From: Litsea cubeba
Taxonomy: Eukaryota; Streptophyta; Magnoliopsida; Laurales; Lauraceae
Assembly: GCA_012931725.1 (NCBI GenBank)
Contig: CM022944.1
Span: 78,240,092-78,304,091 of the forward strand
Length of the DNA stretch: 64,000 nucleotides
Direction of reading: 5' to 3'
The notes under the pieces were generated by a model. That model searched no databases and was not told the DNA's origin. It saw only the letters and a list, made by a program, of their open reading frames with translations. A program made the translations under genes and the position numbers. Shown here one piece after another: positions 1-10,640 of this stretch. Numbering within the stretch: the stretch's first letter is position 1; every line of letters begins with the position of its first letter.

Positions 1-383
1 GCCGTACTGACCCCGTACTCGAGAGCCTTCATGCTTATCTTGATAGATTCATCTTTTGTACTTTTGTTTATCTTTTGATTAGGCCTTAGTGTTGATGTGG
101 GCTAATGTTGTAAATAATACTTTTGAGTTAAAGTGTTTAAACTCTGAACTTCAATGATGATATATCGTATGGTTCCAAACTATGCATCTTTAAGATACCA
201 TTTGTAATTATTAAGCTTCCGCTATTGATTGTTTGTATTTGAGGAAATGTTTATACCTCACAGCGGTCTTCGATCCAATTGGGACACGATTGGGGCTAAG
301 TTATATTTGACTTATGTTGTAAAAAGTTTTAATTAGCCCTAATCTCACGTATAACCCCGGTTTAAATTTTGGGGACGTGACAT
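1..383 (+). mobile_element. 3' end of a T-family (Tekay-like gypsy) LTR
   Basis: The stretch ends in GGGGACGTGACA. It resembles the last 350 bases of the LTR that ends at 40818: a tract with CCTCA-CAGCGG, then 'tagccctaa', then a GGTTT-containing stretch and a terminal TGACA or TGTCA. This is the usual 3' end of the T family. The window edge cuts off the 5' part. No coding sequence is visible. Confidence 0.6.
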
Positions 384-1326
384 CTCCCAAACACCTCTAA
401 AAGCTGAAACTCCAAGCTACAAAATCCAAGGAAAACCCATTCAAAAGAAATCTTAGGATTTAGAAGTAAAAGGGGTTCTTCAAGAACCACCTTGCATGCA
501 TGATAAAACAACTTTAAAGAATCCATAGAAGCTGTAAATTTGTAATGGAAACCAATGCTAACCTTTTACAACTCTGAATAAGAAGGAAAACTTGAGGAAG
601 AAGATGGGTTCCAGCAGATTCTTTCAAAAACAGTATGGTTGTGAAGCTTGGAGAATGGGGAGATGAATGATGCAATCAGGTCTTGTTTTGGGCTAATGGA
701 GGTGCAACATGCACGGCCAAAACGTGGCTGGAAAGAGAGAAAGAAAAGAGCTTTCTCTTCAGCTCAGTTGCAGGAACGAAAATGGAATGAAGAAGAAGAT
801 GGGTCTCACGTGGGTTTTATATTAAATGGGTAAGTTGTGGGTCCCATGGTCCTAATACTTGACATGGCTGGATCATTGACTTGTGGGTCCCAGACGAGAT
901 CGACGAAAGAGAGAAAAATGATCATCGAAATATCTAGTTTCCAAAAATATCATTGTTGTATGATTTTGCAAACATTGAATTCATGCACAGATTTCAAGGT
1001 GAAAAACCTGTTTTACCCTTTTTGCTGAAAATTGTGATTTCTGAGATTCAATTTCAAATAGACGAAACATAGAAGTTATTGAGATCAATAATATTAATCG
1101 AAAGGAGTGAAAATTGGAAATTTCCGAAATCAAGAATAAGTTCTCACAAAAACACAAATAACACGGGCAAGGTCAAACCAAAGTCAACGGTCCTCAAAAC
1201 TCTCCAAAACTATGAAAAATCTATTCAAACTCACAAACGAAGCTAAACCACTCCTAATCTCACTTAAAAAGCAAATCCACAACTAAGAAAATACTAAAGA
1301 AGAGAACTAGGGATCGAGGTCTTACA
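384..1326 (-). mobile_element. T-family LTR fragment, 5' portion, opposite orientation
   Basis: On the minus strand this begins with TGTAAGACCTCGATCC, the T-family LTR start, and continues through the same U3 landmarks seen at 58080-58744. These are a 'cgacaaagagagaaa' tract, 'ctagtttccaaaaa' and a 'gggtcccac' block near the promoter. It abuts the 3' end of a plus-strand T LTR at 383/384, so the junction is a rearrangement or truncated insertion. Short ORFs here (for example 648-833) are chance. Confidence 0.6.
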
Positions 1327-1776
1327 GTTGTGATTTTTGTCTCTTTTAGAAAAATACAAACTCCAATGAAAAGCAAGAAAATGAGGATCTAACTTCTCAG
1401 GAGATTGTGGGGGACTCGTTCAGATTGACGGTCGCAAGCCATATGTGGACTTCGCCATCATCCATGCAGATGAGAACAGAGGATGCTCTTGATTCGCTTG
1501 GCTTGGCTATAACCTCAGGTTTTTAGAGGACAAAGACCAAAAGGAAGTCCTATGTCTAATAAAAAAACTAAGTAGACGGGCTGAAAAGCCACGTCTAAGC
1601 CATTGGAGGCAGAAGGAGAAGGCAAGGACGTTGGGGGGGTACCCCCCAAGGGACTTTTGTCATCTTGTAGTGGTGGCCGGTGCAGAACTTTCGCAGAGTT
1701 TTCTCTGGATTTCTGTGCTTTTTTCTGATCTGGGATCTGTCTTGTTTTTCTGATCTGGATTCCTTTGGAGTGCTCT

Positions 1777-1788
1777 CCTATTTATAGG
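1777..1788 (-). promoter_or_regulatory. TATA-like box of X LTR copy 1
   Basis: The minus strand reads CCTATAAATAGG. The same block occurs on the plus strand in X copy 3 at 63585-63596, at the same place in the LTR, which supports a U3 promoter and fixes LTR orientation. Confidence 0.6.
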
Positions 1789-2462
1789 CTCTTGGTAGCC
1801 ATTTTGGAGAGTTTATGGGCTTTTATTGTCATTAAGCGGCATAATGGGAGGAGTTACAGGGTTTAATTCCTTTATTTTGTAACTCCTTTTTCTTGGCTTC
1901 TGATTGGCCAGTGGAGATTGAGGGCATTTAATCGCCTTTAATCGCCATGATGGGAGGAGTTTCATGGTTTAAATGTCATGTATCTCTTGACTTGTAACTC
2001 CAATTTGCTTGCTTCTGATTGGGCCATCCAAAGAAATGAATTAATGACTGTAATAAAGCTAGGAAATTAATCGCATTAAGTGGTCGCTGAGCAGTTGAAG
2101 AGTTGCGGGCTGTGCCGCGTCTTTTGGGATTCTTCTGGCGATGATCATCGATGGATCTTCATGTAGATCGACATCGGATGACCATGTAACTTCAGGTATT
2201 GGTTGCCAACAGCGGGTCGGTGCCATCTGTCCTGTCGATTTCTCGATCGGTCGGGTAGAAAGCACATTTTTTGGTTGACCGGTTGGCGATCAATGTTGAT
2301 TTTGATACTCTTGATGATTGACCCGTGATTTTGACGGATGTCAAAGGATTTGGTGTCTCAAAAGTATGAATTTTGGAAAATCCCAGGAGTCGGATGCATC
2401 GAATCACGAAAACTGACGAAAAACGGGGCTTCCAGGGCCCTCCCGGCGATCCCGGGCTCCAT

Positions 2463-2476
2463 GGTCGCCGGCGACC
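2463..2476. repeat. 14-bp perfect palindrome GGTCGCCGGCGACC in X LTR
   Basis: A perfect inverted repeat in a locally GC-rich block. The equivalent block of X copy 3 (62884-62897) has one changed base. Confidence 0.7.
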
Positions 2477-3579
2477 CTGGGGGGTTTTCCCCCCTTTTGT
2501 CTCGTTTTGCGTCCGTTTTTTATGTTTTTCGATTCTTTTTTTCTTCTGCATTTTTCCTTGAAATTTTTGATCATTTATTGGTCTGATTCCCCTGTAGAAA
2601 ACTTGATGAGAATCCTTGCATTTTTTAGTGCAAAGTTTCCAATTTTTCGGGAAAGCCGAAGACTTTGTCTCGCAGAGCTGCTGATTTTTCGTCAGAAGCG
2701 AAAACTGGGCCAAACGATGTCAGAATGACCTGAAATTTGCGGTGAAGCCTCCTGAGCAATAAATAAGACCAACCATAGGCTTTTGTTTGAGTTTTGAAGC
2801 CGTTTCGAGTCGTTTCACCAGTAGACTTTTTTTTGTCGCGATGAAGATGTCGCGGCTTGATGTGCGGTCAACCGATGTCCGATTGATTTGAAATTTGACA
2901 GGGAACCTATTGGAGTCATTTTAAGTTGATCCATAGGCTCTGTCTTGGAAACCACGGTCTCGGGGAGCTTCACCGTCGAGAGGCCTGATTTGGCTTTCGA
3001 GCCTCAAAGTCTGGTCAAATGTTGTCGAAATGACCTGAAACTTGACGTGTAGCCCTTTGTAAGAATTTTGAAGCCGTCCATGTGCTCTATTTGATGAGTG
3101 ATGGCCTCGGTGGTTCTCGCCGCCAAGAGGCTTGATTTAGCTGTTCGAGGGTTGATGTAGGGTCAAACGTTGTCGGTTTGACTCGGAACTTGACGTGGAG
3201 CCTTTTGGATGTATTTTGAGACCATCCATCTGTTCTGATTGAAGATTTGGTATCTCCAATGCTTTCGCCGTCGGGAGCTCCTTTTCAGCTACCGGAGAAG
3301 CGAAGTCAGGCCAAATGATTTTGAAATGGCCCAAAACTTCTTGTGTACTCCTCTTTTGGTTGTCTTGAAGGATCTTGCAGTTTTTATTTGATTCTGACAA
3401 GATTTGATTTTTTGGAAGTAGCATTGCCTATTTATGGCAGGTTGCGACTTCATGTAGCTTTTTGGATCTTAAAGAGGCAAAGTGACATTTTTGGTGTCAA
3501 CACAAGTCCTTACGTTGCATTGGGGCTCCACACAATACTTCCCCAAGCCTAAAAACAATGTTTCAAGTCTTCAAGTATT

Positions 3580-3770
3580 GACTCGAGCATGACAGACAAT
3601 TCGCTCGAGCAGACCGGGAAGTTCTCTCGGGCGAACTACTCTCTATTTATGGTTCGCTCGAGTGGACCTAGTCAGATCAGGCTGGCTCGAGCGATCAGAA
3701 GGTTGGCTCGAGCAAATAAGGTTCTGTGACGGGTTCGCTCGAGCGATGTGTCAAGGTCGCTGGAGCGAAA
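3580..3770. repeat. Palindrome cluster, GCTCGAGC core
   Basis: About seven copies of a 10-12-bp palindrome based on GCTCGAGC, some with one changed base, lie 15-35 bp apart. They are separated by short spacers that often contain 'aggtt' or 'gggaa'. They sit inside a minus-strand T-family LTR. Confidence 0.8.
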
Positions 3771-4635
3771 TGTCCAGAAACCTGTTTTTTGTGTATAGTT
3801 CGGCTCTTCTTCTTCTCTTCCTTTCATCCTCTTTTGAGCACCCTTTTTACATACATTTGAGGGTCTCAAATCCTCATTTAAACCCCATTCATTCCATCAT
3901 TCAAACCTCCAACAACCACTCCATCAAAACATTTACTTCTCAATCACTTTCACTTCCATCAATGCAAGGCAAACTCCATTAATGAAAATTCATAAATGAT
4001 CATAAATGATCTTTTAACAAGACAATAATGCATATATTTTCAAGAAATCAATTAATAGAGATTAGCCTATCAATATGTGTATTTTCAAAACCATTAATAC
4101 TCATAAAGACAAAATAGGTGAAAGCAATTAATAAGAGTTCTAATTTTATAAACAAGAAATCATGAAGTCAACCCATTTATCCACTTGCCTTACGTCCAAT
4201 GCTAAGTAAATCAAGCCACTAATTACCTCTCCAAGCTAACACACCCAACCTACACAAAACCCCCAAATACAAACCCTAAATATCAAAAACCAAATCAAAA
4301 GAAAGAGAAAGCTACCAATAAAGAAAGTGGAGAGTTTCAAGGGCTAAACAAATGTAAATCTAGGAGATGGAAGAGATCTCTTACCTAGAAAGTCTTCAAA
4401 TAAGCAAGGTTAGCTCAATGAGAAATTTGAAGTTGATGAATCCTTCTAAAAATGGTGACGAATGAAAGCTCTAGAAGAGAGGGTGAAGATGTCTAGATCA
4501 AATCTTAGTTTTAGTGAGGTTTTGTGGTGATTTGTGAGGAAGGAAGCAAGAGAAAAAGGAGAAGAATGGTGGATGCTGTAACTCCTTCTCTTGTGCAGGA
4601 ATTAGGGCAAAAGGAGAATGAAGAAGATGGGTTTC

Positions 4636-4647
4636 TTTATATATAAA
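4636..4647 (-). promoter_or_regulatory. TATA-like box in T LTR
   Basis: A TTTATATATAAA tract just upstream (minus strand) of the purine/pyrimidine-biased leader, at the same relative place as TTATAAAAGG at 50956 and TTATAAG at 30575 in sister LTRs. Confidence 0.45.
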
Positions 4648-5152
4648 GAGGAGGATGGGTGCCATAACTTAAAGTTCTTGTCGAGCTAAAAACATGGCTT
4701 TCGGGGCTCCAAATGAATTCGACGAAGAAGGCAAAGTTGTTCGACGAAATTTCTAGTTTCCAAAAAGTATATATTCTGCGGGTGTTGGTGACAATGAAAA
4801 TCGTGTCCAGATTTTGGGTAAAAAGACAGTCTTGCCCTCAAATTGAGAAAAGTCAAGTTTAGGGCTCTCGAATGGGAACGATGTCAACATGAAAGTTGCA
4901 GGGATTAACAAGATACGTCAAATGGGATTAAAAACACAAATTTAGGAAATCATGAATAAACCCCCAAGCTCACGCAAATCAGTAACAAGAACCCCCAAAG
5001 GGTCCCACAAATCAAGAAGGCTCTCAAAATTTCCCAAAGCTATTTTAATAGCTATTCTAATCCCAGACTTATCCAAAAACCACTAAACACACTTAAAGCT
5101 AAAGTACAACTTAATTAACACTAATCGAGGTCTCTCAGGTCGGGGTCTTACA

Positions 5153-6036
5153 ATGCCAGAGGTTGATCCGGAAGTAGGGACTTCTTCAACCAGTTCTGAC
5201 ACGGCAGAGGTGAGACCTCGTGCTGAGATTCCTTCCCTAGTGGCTCCAATTGGAAAGAGTTCTTATTACTCTTCCAATGGGGCATGACATGAGCAACCGA
5301 CCGACGGAGAAGGGTGAATCTTCATCCAGTTCATTTCTTCAATTTGCGAAGAAGGTGCTAGCGCGGGTTTTGAGCTCTTGGATCAAGACTCTCCTTTCTG
5401 GACCCTTGGATGTCGGATTTGGCATGATTCAGCATGTGCAGGAGATTCTCGCTGATACCAAAGAGGTTGGTCTAGATGTCACAGGTGCCAAGGAGATCAT
5501 TGATAGGATCATTGCACTGGGTGATAAGTGGTTTGAGACCATGGCTTTCCCTGATGGTGACTTCTTCAAGGAGATTATCCTGGACCCTGCTAATAAGGCT
5601 CAATCCGACATCAATGAGACTATATAGAGCAGGAAGCAATTCGTCCGGAGAGGAACTTATAAGAGTTAGCTATCATTGGGTTGAGGCATGACATTAACCA
5701 CCTTGATGTGGAGGTCGACAAGACTAGGAAACGTCTTGAGCATTTGGAGGTGCAAGTCACGGCCAAGTGGGCTATTATAACAGAGGGTTGCTGACAGGGA
5801 GAGAGCTCTGATTCGCCAGGTTGTAGATGTTGACCGAGTTCTCAAAAAGAGGACTCAAGAAAACAAATGATGGCGAACTGCTTGGGATAAGCTTCCCAGT
5901 GTATAAGAAGGGTTACGACATTCTCCATTATCTCATGGAAAATTCCTGAAGAAGAGTGCCTTGGAAACTACTGACGGCTGAGGCCAAGAGTTTGCTCGAG
6001 GAGTTAAAACTTTGGCTGGAGGCCATTTTTGGCTGA
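5153..6036 (+). pseudogene. Broken extra ORF opposite to the Tat/Ogre-like gag-pol
   Basis: The longest open segment (5250-5627) encodes about 125 residues. It has a serine-rich start and then an amphipathic stretch with LARVLSSWIKTLLSG, followed by helix-rich sequence (DTKEVGLDVTGAKEIIDRI). After a stop, coding character continues in another frame with a likely coiled coil (DVEVDKTRKRLEHLEVQV). The end resembles 'ELKLWLEAIF'. It lies just downstream of pol on the strand opposite to gag-pol. Tat-clade gypsy elements are known to carry extra ORFs there, some antisense. I do not recognise its function. The C-terminal coiled-coil style recalls plant-mobile-domain-type proteins, but I see no diagnostic domain. 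Several stops make it nonfunctional. Confidence 0.45.
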
Positions 6037-6284
6037 GCTCTTAGTTTCTCATTTTTTGTAATAGAAACTCTTCTTCTTTTTTTTTGGTACCACATGTATT
6101 TCTTTGGTACTCTCTTTTTTGTAGTGCTTGTGAACACTTCTTCTTCCCTTTTTATTTTTTGTATTCCCTACTTTCACTTAAATCTTTTTTGTGATGAAAG
6201 CAATTACTAAATGGGAATGTTTGTTTTGAAATTTTGATCAAAAGCTTGTCATTTTGTGAAAATCTTTTGTCAAATGATTGTTTT
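6037..6284. other. Noncoding, part of the Tat/Ogre-like 3' untranslated region
   Basis: T-rich sequence between the extra ORF and the tandem repeats. No motif recognised. Confidence 0.4.
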
Positions 6285-6560
6285 GACATCGGAGCCAGAT
6301 TTTGTTTGTGGCATGAGAGCCAATTTTTGTGGCATGAGAGCCGGTTTTGTGGCATTTAAAGACGATTTTGGCATGAGAGCCATGATTTTTTTTGGCATGA
6401 GAGCCAGGTTTGTGTGGCATTGATAGCTAATTTTGGTGGCATTTATAGCCGATTTTGGCATGAGAGATAGGTTTTGTGCCATTTATGCCGGTTTTGGCAT
6501 GAGAGCCAGGTTTTGGTGGCATTTATTTGCCAATTTTGGCATGAGAGCTAGGTTTTTTGT
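6285..6560. repeat. Tandem repeats of a 'ggcatgagagcc' motif
   Basis: Roughly ten degenerate copies of a 25-30-bp unit built on 'ggcatgagagccaggttttgt' alternating with 'ggcatttatagcc'. The block lies between the INT end and the extra ORF. This matches the hypervariable 3' UTR where Tat/Ogre elements are known to build satellites. Confidence 0.75.
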
Positions 6561-6564
6561 TTTC

Positions 6565-7090
6565 AAAAATGCAAGTATCGACTAAAAGTCGCCTCCCTGC
6601 TGAATGGTCTTGCAAGTATAGATGGAATGTCGCATCCTTGCTCATTCGGTTGTGAGTATCGATTGAATGTCATCTCCTTGTGGATTTGGGTGCAAGTACC
6701 GACTAAGTGTCGCTTCCTTGGTTTTCAAAAATTTTATTTTGTGGGTACTAAATTGATGTCGTTTCCCCACGACTTTTTGAAAATTACGGTTTTCTCGAAC
6801 CTTTGGGTTGTGGATATCAACTGAAATGTTGCGTCTCCATGATTTTAGGTTTTTTCGAACCTTTAGATTTTGGGTTGTGGATATCAACTAAAATGTTGTG
6901 TCTCCATGATTTTTTGGTTTTTTCGAACCTTTGAAATTTGGGTTGTGGATATTAATTGGAATGTTGCGTCTCCACAATTTTTTTTTATTTTGCAAGTATC
7001 AACAAAATGTCGCTTCCCTGCATTTTCGAAAGTATCGAACGTGGTTTGTATTCTTCCGATTTGTTGCTAGTATCGACTAAGCGTCGCTTC
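6565..7090. repeat. Tandem repeats of a 'gcaagtatcgacta-aatgtcgcttcc' motif
   Basis: About nine diverged units of 50-75 bp. Each has a 'gtatcgactaa(g/a)tgtcgc-tcc' core, and several add 'tttttcgaacctttgggttgtggatatcaac'. A second array type beside the previous one in the same 3' UTR-like position. Confidence 0.7.
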
Positions 7091-7429
7091 CCCATAATTT
7101 TTGAAAAACAATTTTTTTTTGTTTAAATACATGAGGGTCGTAAGTTTTGACCTAAAACCATTTTGGTAGTAAAAGGCATGGTGGACTAAGCGGGAAATAC
7201 CTGAATCCGGATTTTTGTTTCAAACCGTGAATCTTGGGTTCAAGGACCGAAAATTTTGGTCAAGTTAGGGAGAGGCACCTAAACTTGGTTTTTTTTTTTA
7301 ACAATGAAACTATGAAAGTAAGCATTCTTTTGAGTTTCTAGAAATTTCAACATTTTATATGGAAGTTCTAAAAGGAGTGGGTTTGATGAGCGAGTACCTG
7401 GAAATAGGCTTTGGCCGTGCAGACATTGC
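7091..7429. other. Noncoding spacer next to the end of pol
   Basis: AT-rich sequence with homopolymer T/A runs. No ORF or repeat recognised. It lies between the tandem repeats and the last readable INT codons. Confidence 0.4.
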
Positions 7430-8535
7430 TCTTACCCTATTGGGTAATTCTTCAAGGGTAGTACCGCTTCAAGAACTTGTCATTGATAGGCAGCATACAT
7501 CTGTCACCCTCCATGTCTAAGAGAGCATATGCGCTGTTGGAGAAAAATTATCGATGACGTAGGGTCCCTCCCATTTTGGCTTAAACTTGCCTTTGGACTT
7601 GTGAGCGAAGACCATTGGTCTTTTTACCACAAGAACCAAGTCACCCTTTTTGTAGGCGCATTGCCTGACCTTCTTGTCAAAAGATCATGCCATGCGCGCT
7701 GGTAAAGTTCAATGCTTTGTCGAGCTTCCAGCCGTCTCTCGTCGAGATTGTCCAGCTCTTGGAGTCGCAATTTGACATTGCTTTCTTGAGTGATGTCATT
7801 TTGCAAAGATACCCTTAGGGAAGGAATTTGTACCTCCAAGGGTACGACAGCTTCGCATCCATAGACCAAGGAGAACGGTGTGCTATGGGTTGGTCCACAA
7901 ACGATTGTTCGATAGGCCCACAAAGCTTCAGACAGTTTGTCGCTCTAGTCTCTTTTGTGACTAGAGATCATTTTCTTTAGGATTTTGTAAAGTGTCTTGT
8001 TGAAGGCTTCCGTTAATCCGTTTGCTGCCGGATTGTATGGAGTCGAAGGACAGCTTTGAAATTAGTATTTGTCGCAGAACATGTACAATCGATGATCCCA
8101 GAATTGTGGTGCGTTATCATGGACGATTCTTTTAGATATGCCGAAACGACAAATGATGTTGGTGCGCAGGAACTGAAGGACTGATGAGCTCTTCATTTTG
8201 TTGAGCGCAAATGCTTCTGACCACTTGGAGAAATAATCCATAGCGGCGAAGATGAAGCAATGACCTTTGCTTGAAGGGGGAGAAATAGGACCTATGATGT
8301 CCATACCCCAGGCTTCGAAAGGCCATGAGATCGTTGTAGGATGTAGCCATTCTGGAGGCATGTGAACATAATCTCTGTGAACTTGGCATTGTCGGCAGTG
8401 CTTAGCAAATTGCATTGCGTCAGCTACCCTGGTTGGCCAATAGTAACTTAACCTTTTTATCTGATCGTAGAGCTTAGGACAAGCCTGATGGGCTCCACAA
8501 AGACCAGCATGAACTTCTTTGAGTGTTTCTCCAGC
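7430..8535 (-). pseudogene. Tat/Ogre-like integrase (decayed)
   Basis: Reading leftward from 8535, a zinc-binding HHCC module is visible (EVHAGLCGAHQ, then KHCRQCQ). The DDE core follows: first Asp in GMDIIGP, second in HDNAPQF, and Glu in NGLTEAFNKTL. Next come the conserved WAYRT and TPFSLVYGCEAVVP segments and a C-terminal GDLVLVV / GKFKPKWEGPY part. All three catalytic residues persist, but the frame is broken: a stop follows MFCDKY (8062), another precedes LSEALWAYRT, and more occur near 7500. Integrase of this form would insert the element's cDNA into host DNA. The WAYRT / TPFSLVYG pattern points to the Tat/Ogre branch rather than a chromovirus, and no chromodomain is seen. Confidence 0.85.
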
Positions 8536-8769
8536 CTCTTATTGTGACAAGCAGCATAGAAGTACTCCATTGAAGGATTTCCTGTAAAGGACTTTTGAAG
8601 GGATACCTAAAAGAAAGTTTAGAGCTCGTCTTTGGACGCTTACCCATTCTTTTGGATCTTCAGGTAGGATTCCGAACATAGTATAATCAATGAACAGATC
8701 CCTCCAGTCGCCGATTAAAGGTCTAAGGATAGAGATCCTATTCCAACCACTTGGTGGCATTCAGCAACT

Positions 8770-9290
8770 GCTTGGTGTGTGTTAAGAGGATGGAGGATCC
8801 TTCTCTCGCATACCATGATTTGCATGTTTTCACATTCCTGGATCACCATAGATGCGGTGAGTCCGGCCAGGGCATTTGCACGGATGTTTTCACCTCTACA
8901 AATGTGGGTGATGTGACTGATGTTAAACTTTTGCAGAAGCGATTGTGCCTTGTTGTAGTAAGGTAGCAGATCAGGCTTCCTGACTTCAAATTTCTGATTC
9001 ATCTGGTTGATGATCAGTTGAGAGTCTCCAAAGACTTCTAGCATGGTGATGCTAGATTCAATGGCGAGTTCCAATCTTAGGATCAAAGCTTGGTATTCAG
9101 CTGCATTGTTTGTGCATAGTTCCAGTAGCGAGAAAGCATGTGGAATCATGTATTTGTCGGGGCTAACAAAGAGGATGCCAACTCCAGCTCTCTTTTTTCA
9201 TTTGTCCCGGTTGCACCATCAAAGTACATGTCCCAGGAGGCATTTGGTGAGGAAGTCTCCACGTTGTAGATGGGTTCGTCTGGGAGATCA
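8770..9290 (-). pseudogene. Second, archaeal-type RNase H domain of the Tat/Ogre-like element
   Basis: The minus strand carries WDMYFDGA (first catalytic Asp), NNAAEYQALILRLELAIE (catalytic Glu), EVFGDSQLIINQM (second Asp) and a later CRGENIRANALAGL segment. This is the DGA / AAEY / GDS / A-ALA order of the extra RNase H found C-terminal to the normal RT-RNase H in Tat/Ogre elements. It is the strongest evidence for the lineage. A frame change falls between the first Asp and the NNAAEY segment (near 9150-9200), so the protein is broken. Its presumed job is RNA removal during cDNA synthesis. Confidence 0.8.
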
Positions 9291-10640
9291 TCTCTGAGTG
9301 GAGAATCTTTAGGCAATGAATGCTCTGCGAGAAAGTTCGCTAGAGCTTGGCCTTTGATTGCTTTTTATGGTACATACCTAATATCAAATTGTGACAGAAT
9401 GATGGATCATTTTGCTAGTTGTGCATTGAGAGAACCTACTTTTGTAATAAAGACCTTCAAGAGGTTGATCCTCAAAATCAGGTAGACTGTGTTGGAAAGC
9501 AACTAGTGACGTAACTTTTGTATGGAGAACATCACTGCAAGGCATTCTTTTTTAACTAGAGAGAAGTGATGCTCTACACCTACCATCATGCGGATGAGGT
9601 AGTATAGAGCAGCTTCTTTTCTCTCATCATTTTCTTGTGTGAGTAGAGTGCCCAAAGAATGGTTGACGGACTCTTGTGTACAAGATGAATGGTTTTTCAG
9701 TGATAGGAGCAGCTAACACTAGAGGTTTGGTCAGGTATGACTTGATATCTTGAAATGCAGCTTCACAGTCAGCATCTCAGACAAAGTTCACACCTTTCTT
9801 CATCAACCGAGAGAATGGACGGCACTTCCCCGAAAGATTGGAGATGAACGCCTGATGTGGGCTAATCTTCCATGGAGTCCTTTTAGTTCTCTCAAGGTTC
9901 TTGGAGAGGGCATTTCTAAAATAGCCTTGACTTTGATGCGGTCAAGTTCTATTCTAGCTTTCCGAACTAGTAATTCGAGGAACTAACACGACGAGACACC
10001 GAAGAAGTACTTTAGGTGATTCATCCGCAGTTTGTGTTTGCGAAGTCAGAGGAAGACTTCTCGAAGGTCTTTGAGATGATCTTCTTTTCTTTTGCTTTTG
10101 ATGGTGAGGTCATCAAAGTAACATTCAACCGTCTTGTGCTGCATTTCTTGGAATATCTTCACCATAGCCCTCTGATATGTGTTACCAGCATTTTTTAGAC
10201 CAATTGGCATGACAATGTAGCAATACACACCAAATGCGGTCCAAAATGAAGTGTGTTTTTCATCTCCCGGATGCATCTTTATCTAATTATAGCTAGAGAA
10301 GCCATCCATGAATGTCATTCGCTCGAATCCGTAGGTATTGTCAATCATCACCTCCAGACTAGGGAGTAGAAATTCAGTCTTTAGGGAAAGTGCCATTCAG
10401 GTCTCTATAGTCAATACAGACTCTGATTTGCCCATTTTTCTTTATCACGGGGACACCGTTTGCCAACCATTTAGGATGTTGTTCCTCTCGGATGAAGCCA
10501 ACGCTTTTGAGCTTTTGAACTTCTTGTTCGATTTTATCCATCACATCTGGATGGAATCTTCTTTGGCCTTGTTTGACAGGCTTGATATCTTCTTGAAGAT
10601 TGAGCTTGTGGACTGTTACTTTGGGGTCTAAGCCAGGCAT
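9291..10640 (-). pseudogene. Tat/Ogre-like reverse transcriptase and first RNase H (decayed)
   Basis: Leftward from 10640 the N-terminal RT fingers read QGQRRFHPDVMDKIEQEVQKL, VIKKNGQIRVCIDYRDLN. After a break come MPIGLKNAGNTYQRAM and the catalytic box VECYFDD, a YFDD variant of the usual Y-x-DD. Farther on, AFQDIKSYLTKPLVLAAP and NAQLAKWSIILSQFDIRYVP followed by IKGQALANFLAEH mark the connection and first RNase H. At least four stops or frame changes interrupt it (near 10374, 10046, 9760 and 9640). The order RT, RNase H, archaeal RNase H, INT is typical of the Tat/Ogre branch. Confidence 0.85.

Larger units (their letters stand above)
1329..3502 (-). mobile_element. X-family gypsy LTR, copy 1 (about 2.2 kb)
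   Basis: Read on the minus strand it starts TGTTGACACCAAAAATGTC and runs about 2.17 kb to the plus-strand TGTGATTTTTG at 1329. A second copy on the plus strand at 59751-64000 matches it over nearly its whole length: the start block, the GGTCGCCGGCGACC block, the TATA region and the 'gagtcccccataatctcctgagaag' tail. It has the same orientation as the Tat/Ogre-like internal region to its right, so it could be that element's 3' LTR. This is inference, because a T-family fragment lies between them. No protein is encoded. Confidence 0.65.
3503..5152 (-). mobile_element. T-family LTR, minus strand, 5' part, truncated at its 3' end
   Basis: On the minus strand it begins TGTAAGACCCCGACC at 5152. It then carries the family's U3 blocks, a promoter block near 4636-4647 and a cluster of GCTCGAGC palindromes (3580-3770). 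The last third of the LTR is missing, so the piece joins X copy 1 directly at 3502/3503. No ORF of note; the 106-residue frame at 3662-3982 lies in the palindrome cluster and looks incidental. Confidence 0.65.

Noticed and set aside
2192..2713. 173-residue minus ORF as a gene
   Set aside because: It lies in the X LTR. Copy 3 at 62466-63100 does not keep the frame, and there is no domain.
3580..3770. CRISPR-like regular repeats (GCTCGAGC)
   Set aside because: Repeats are 8-12-bp palindromes with short repetitive spacers, and they occur in many LTRs.
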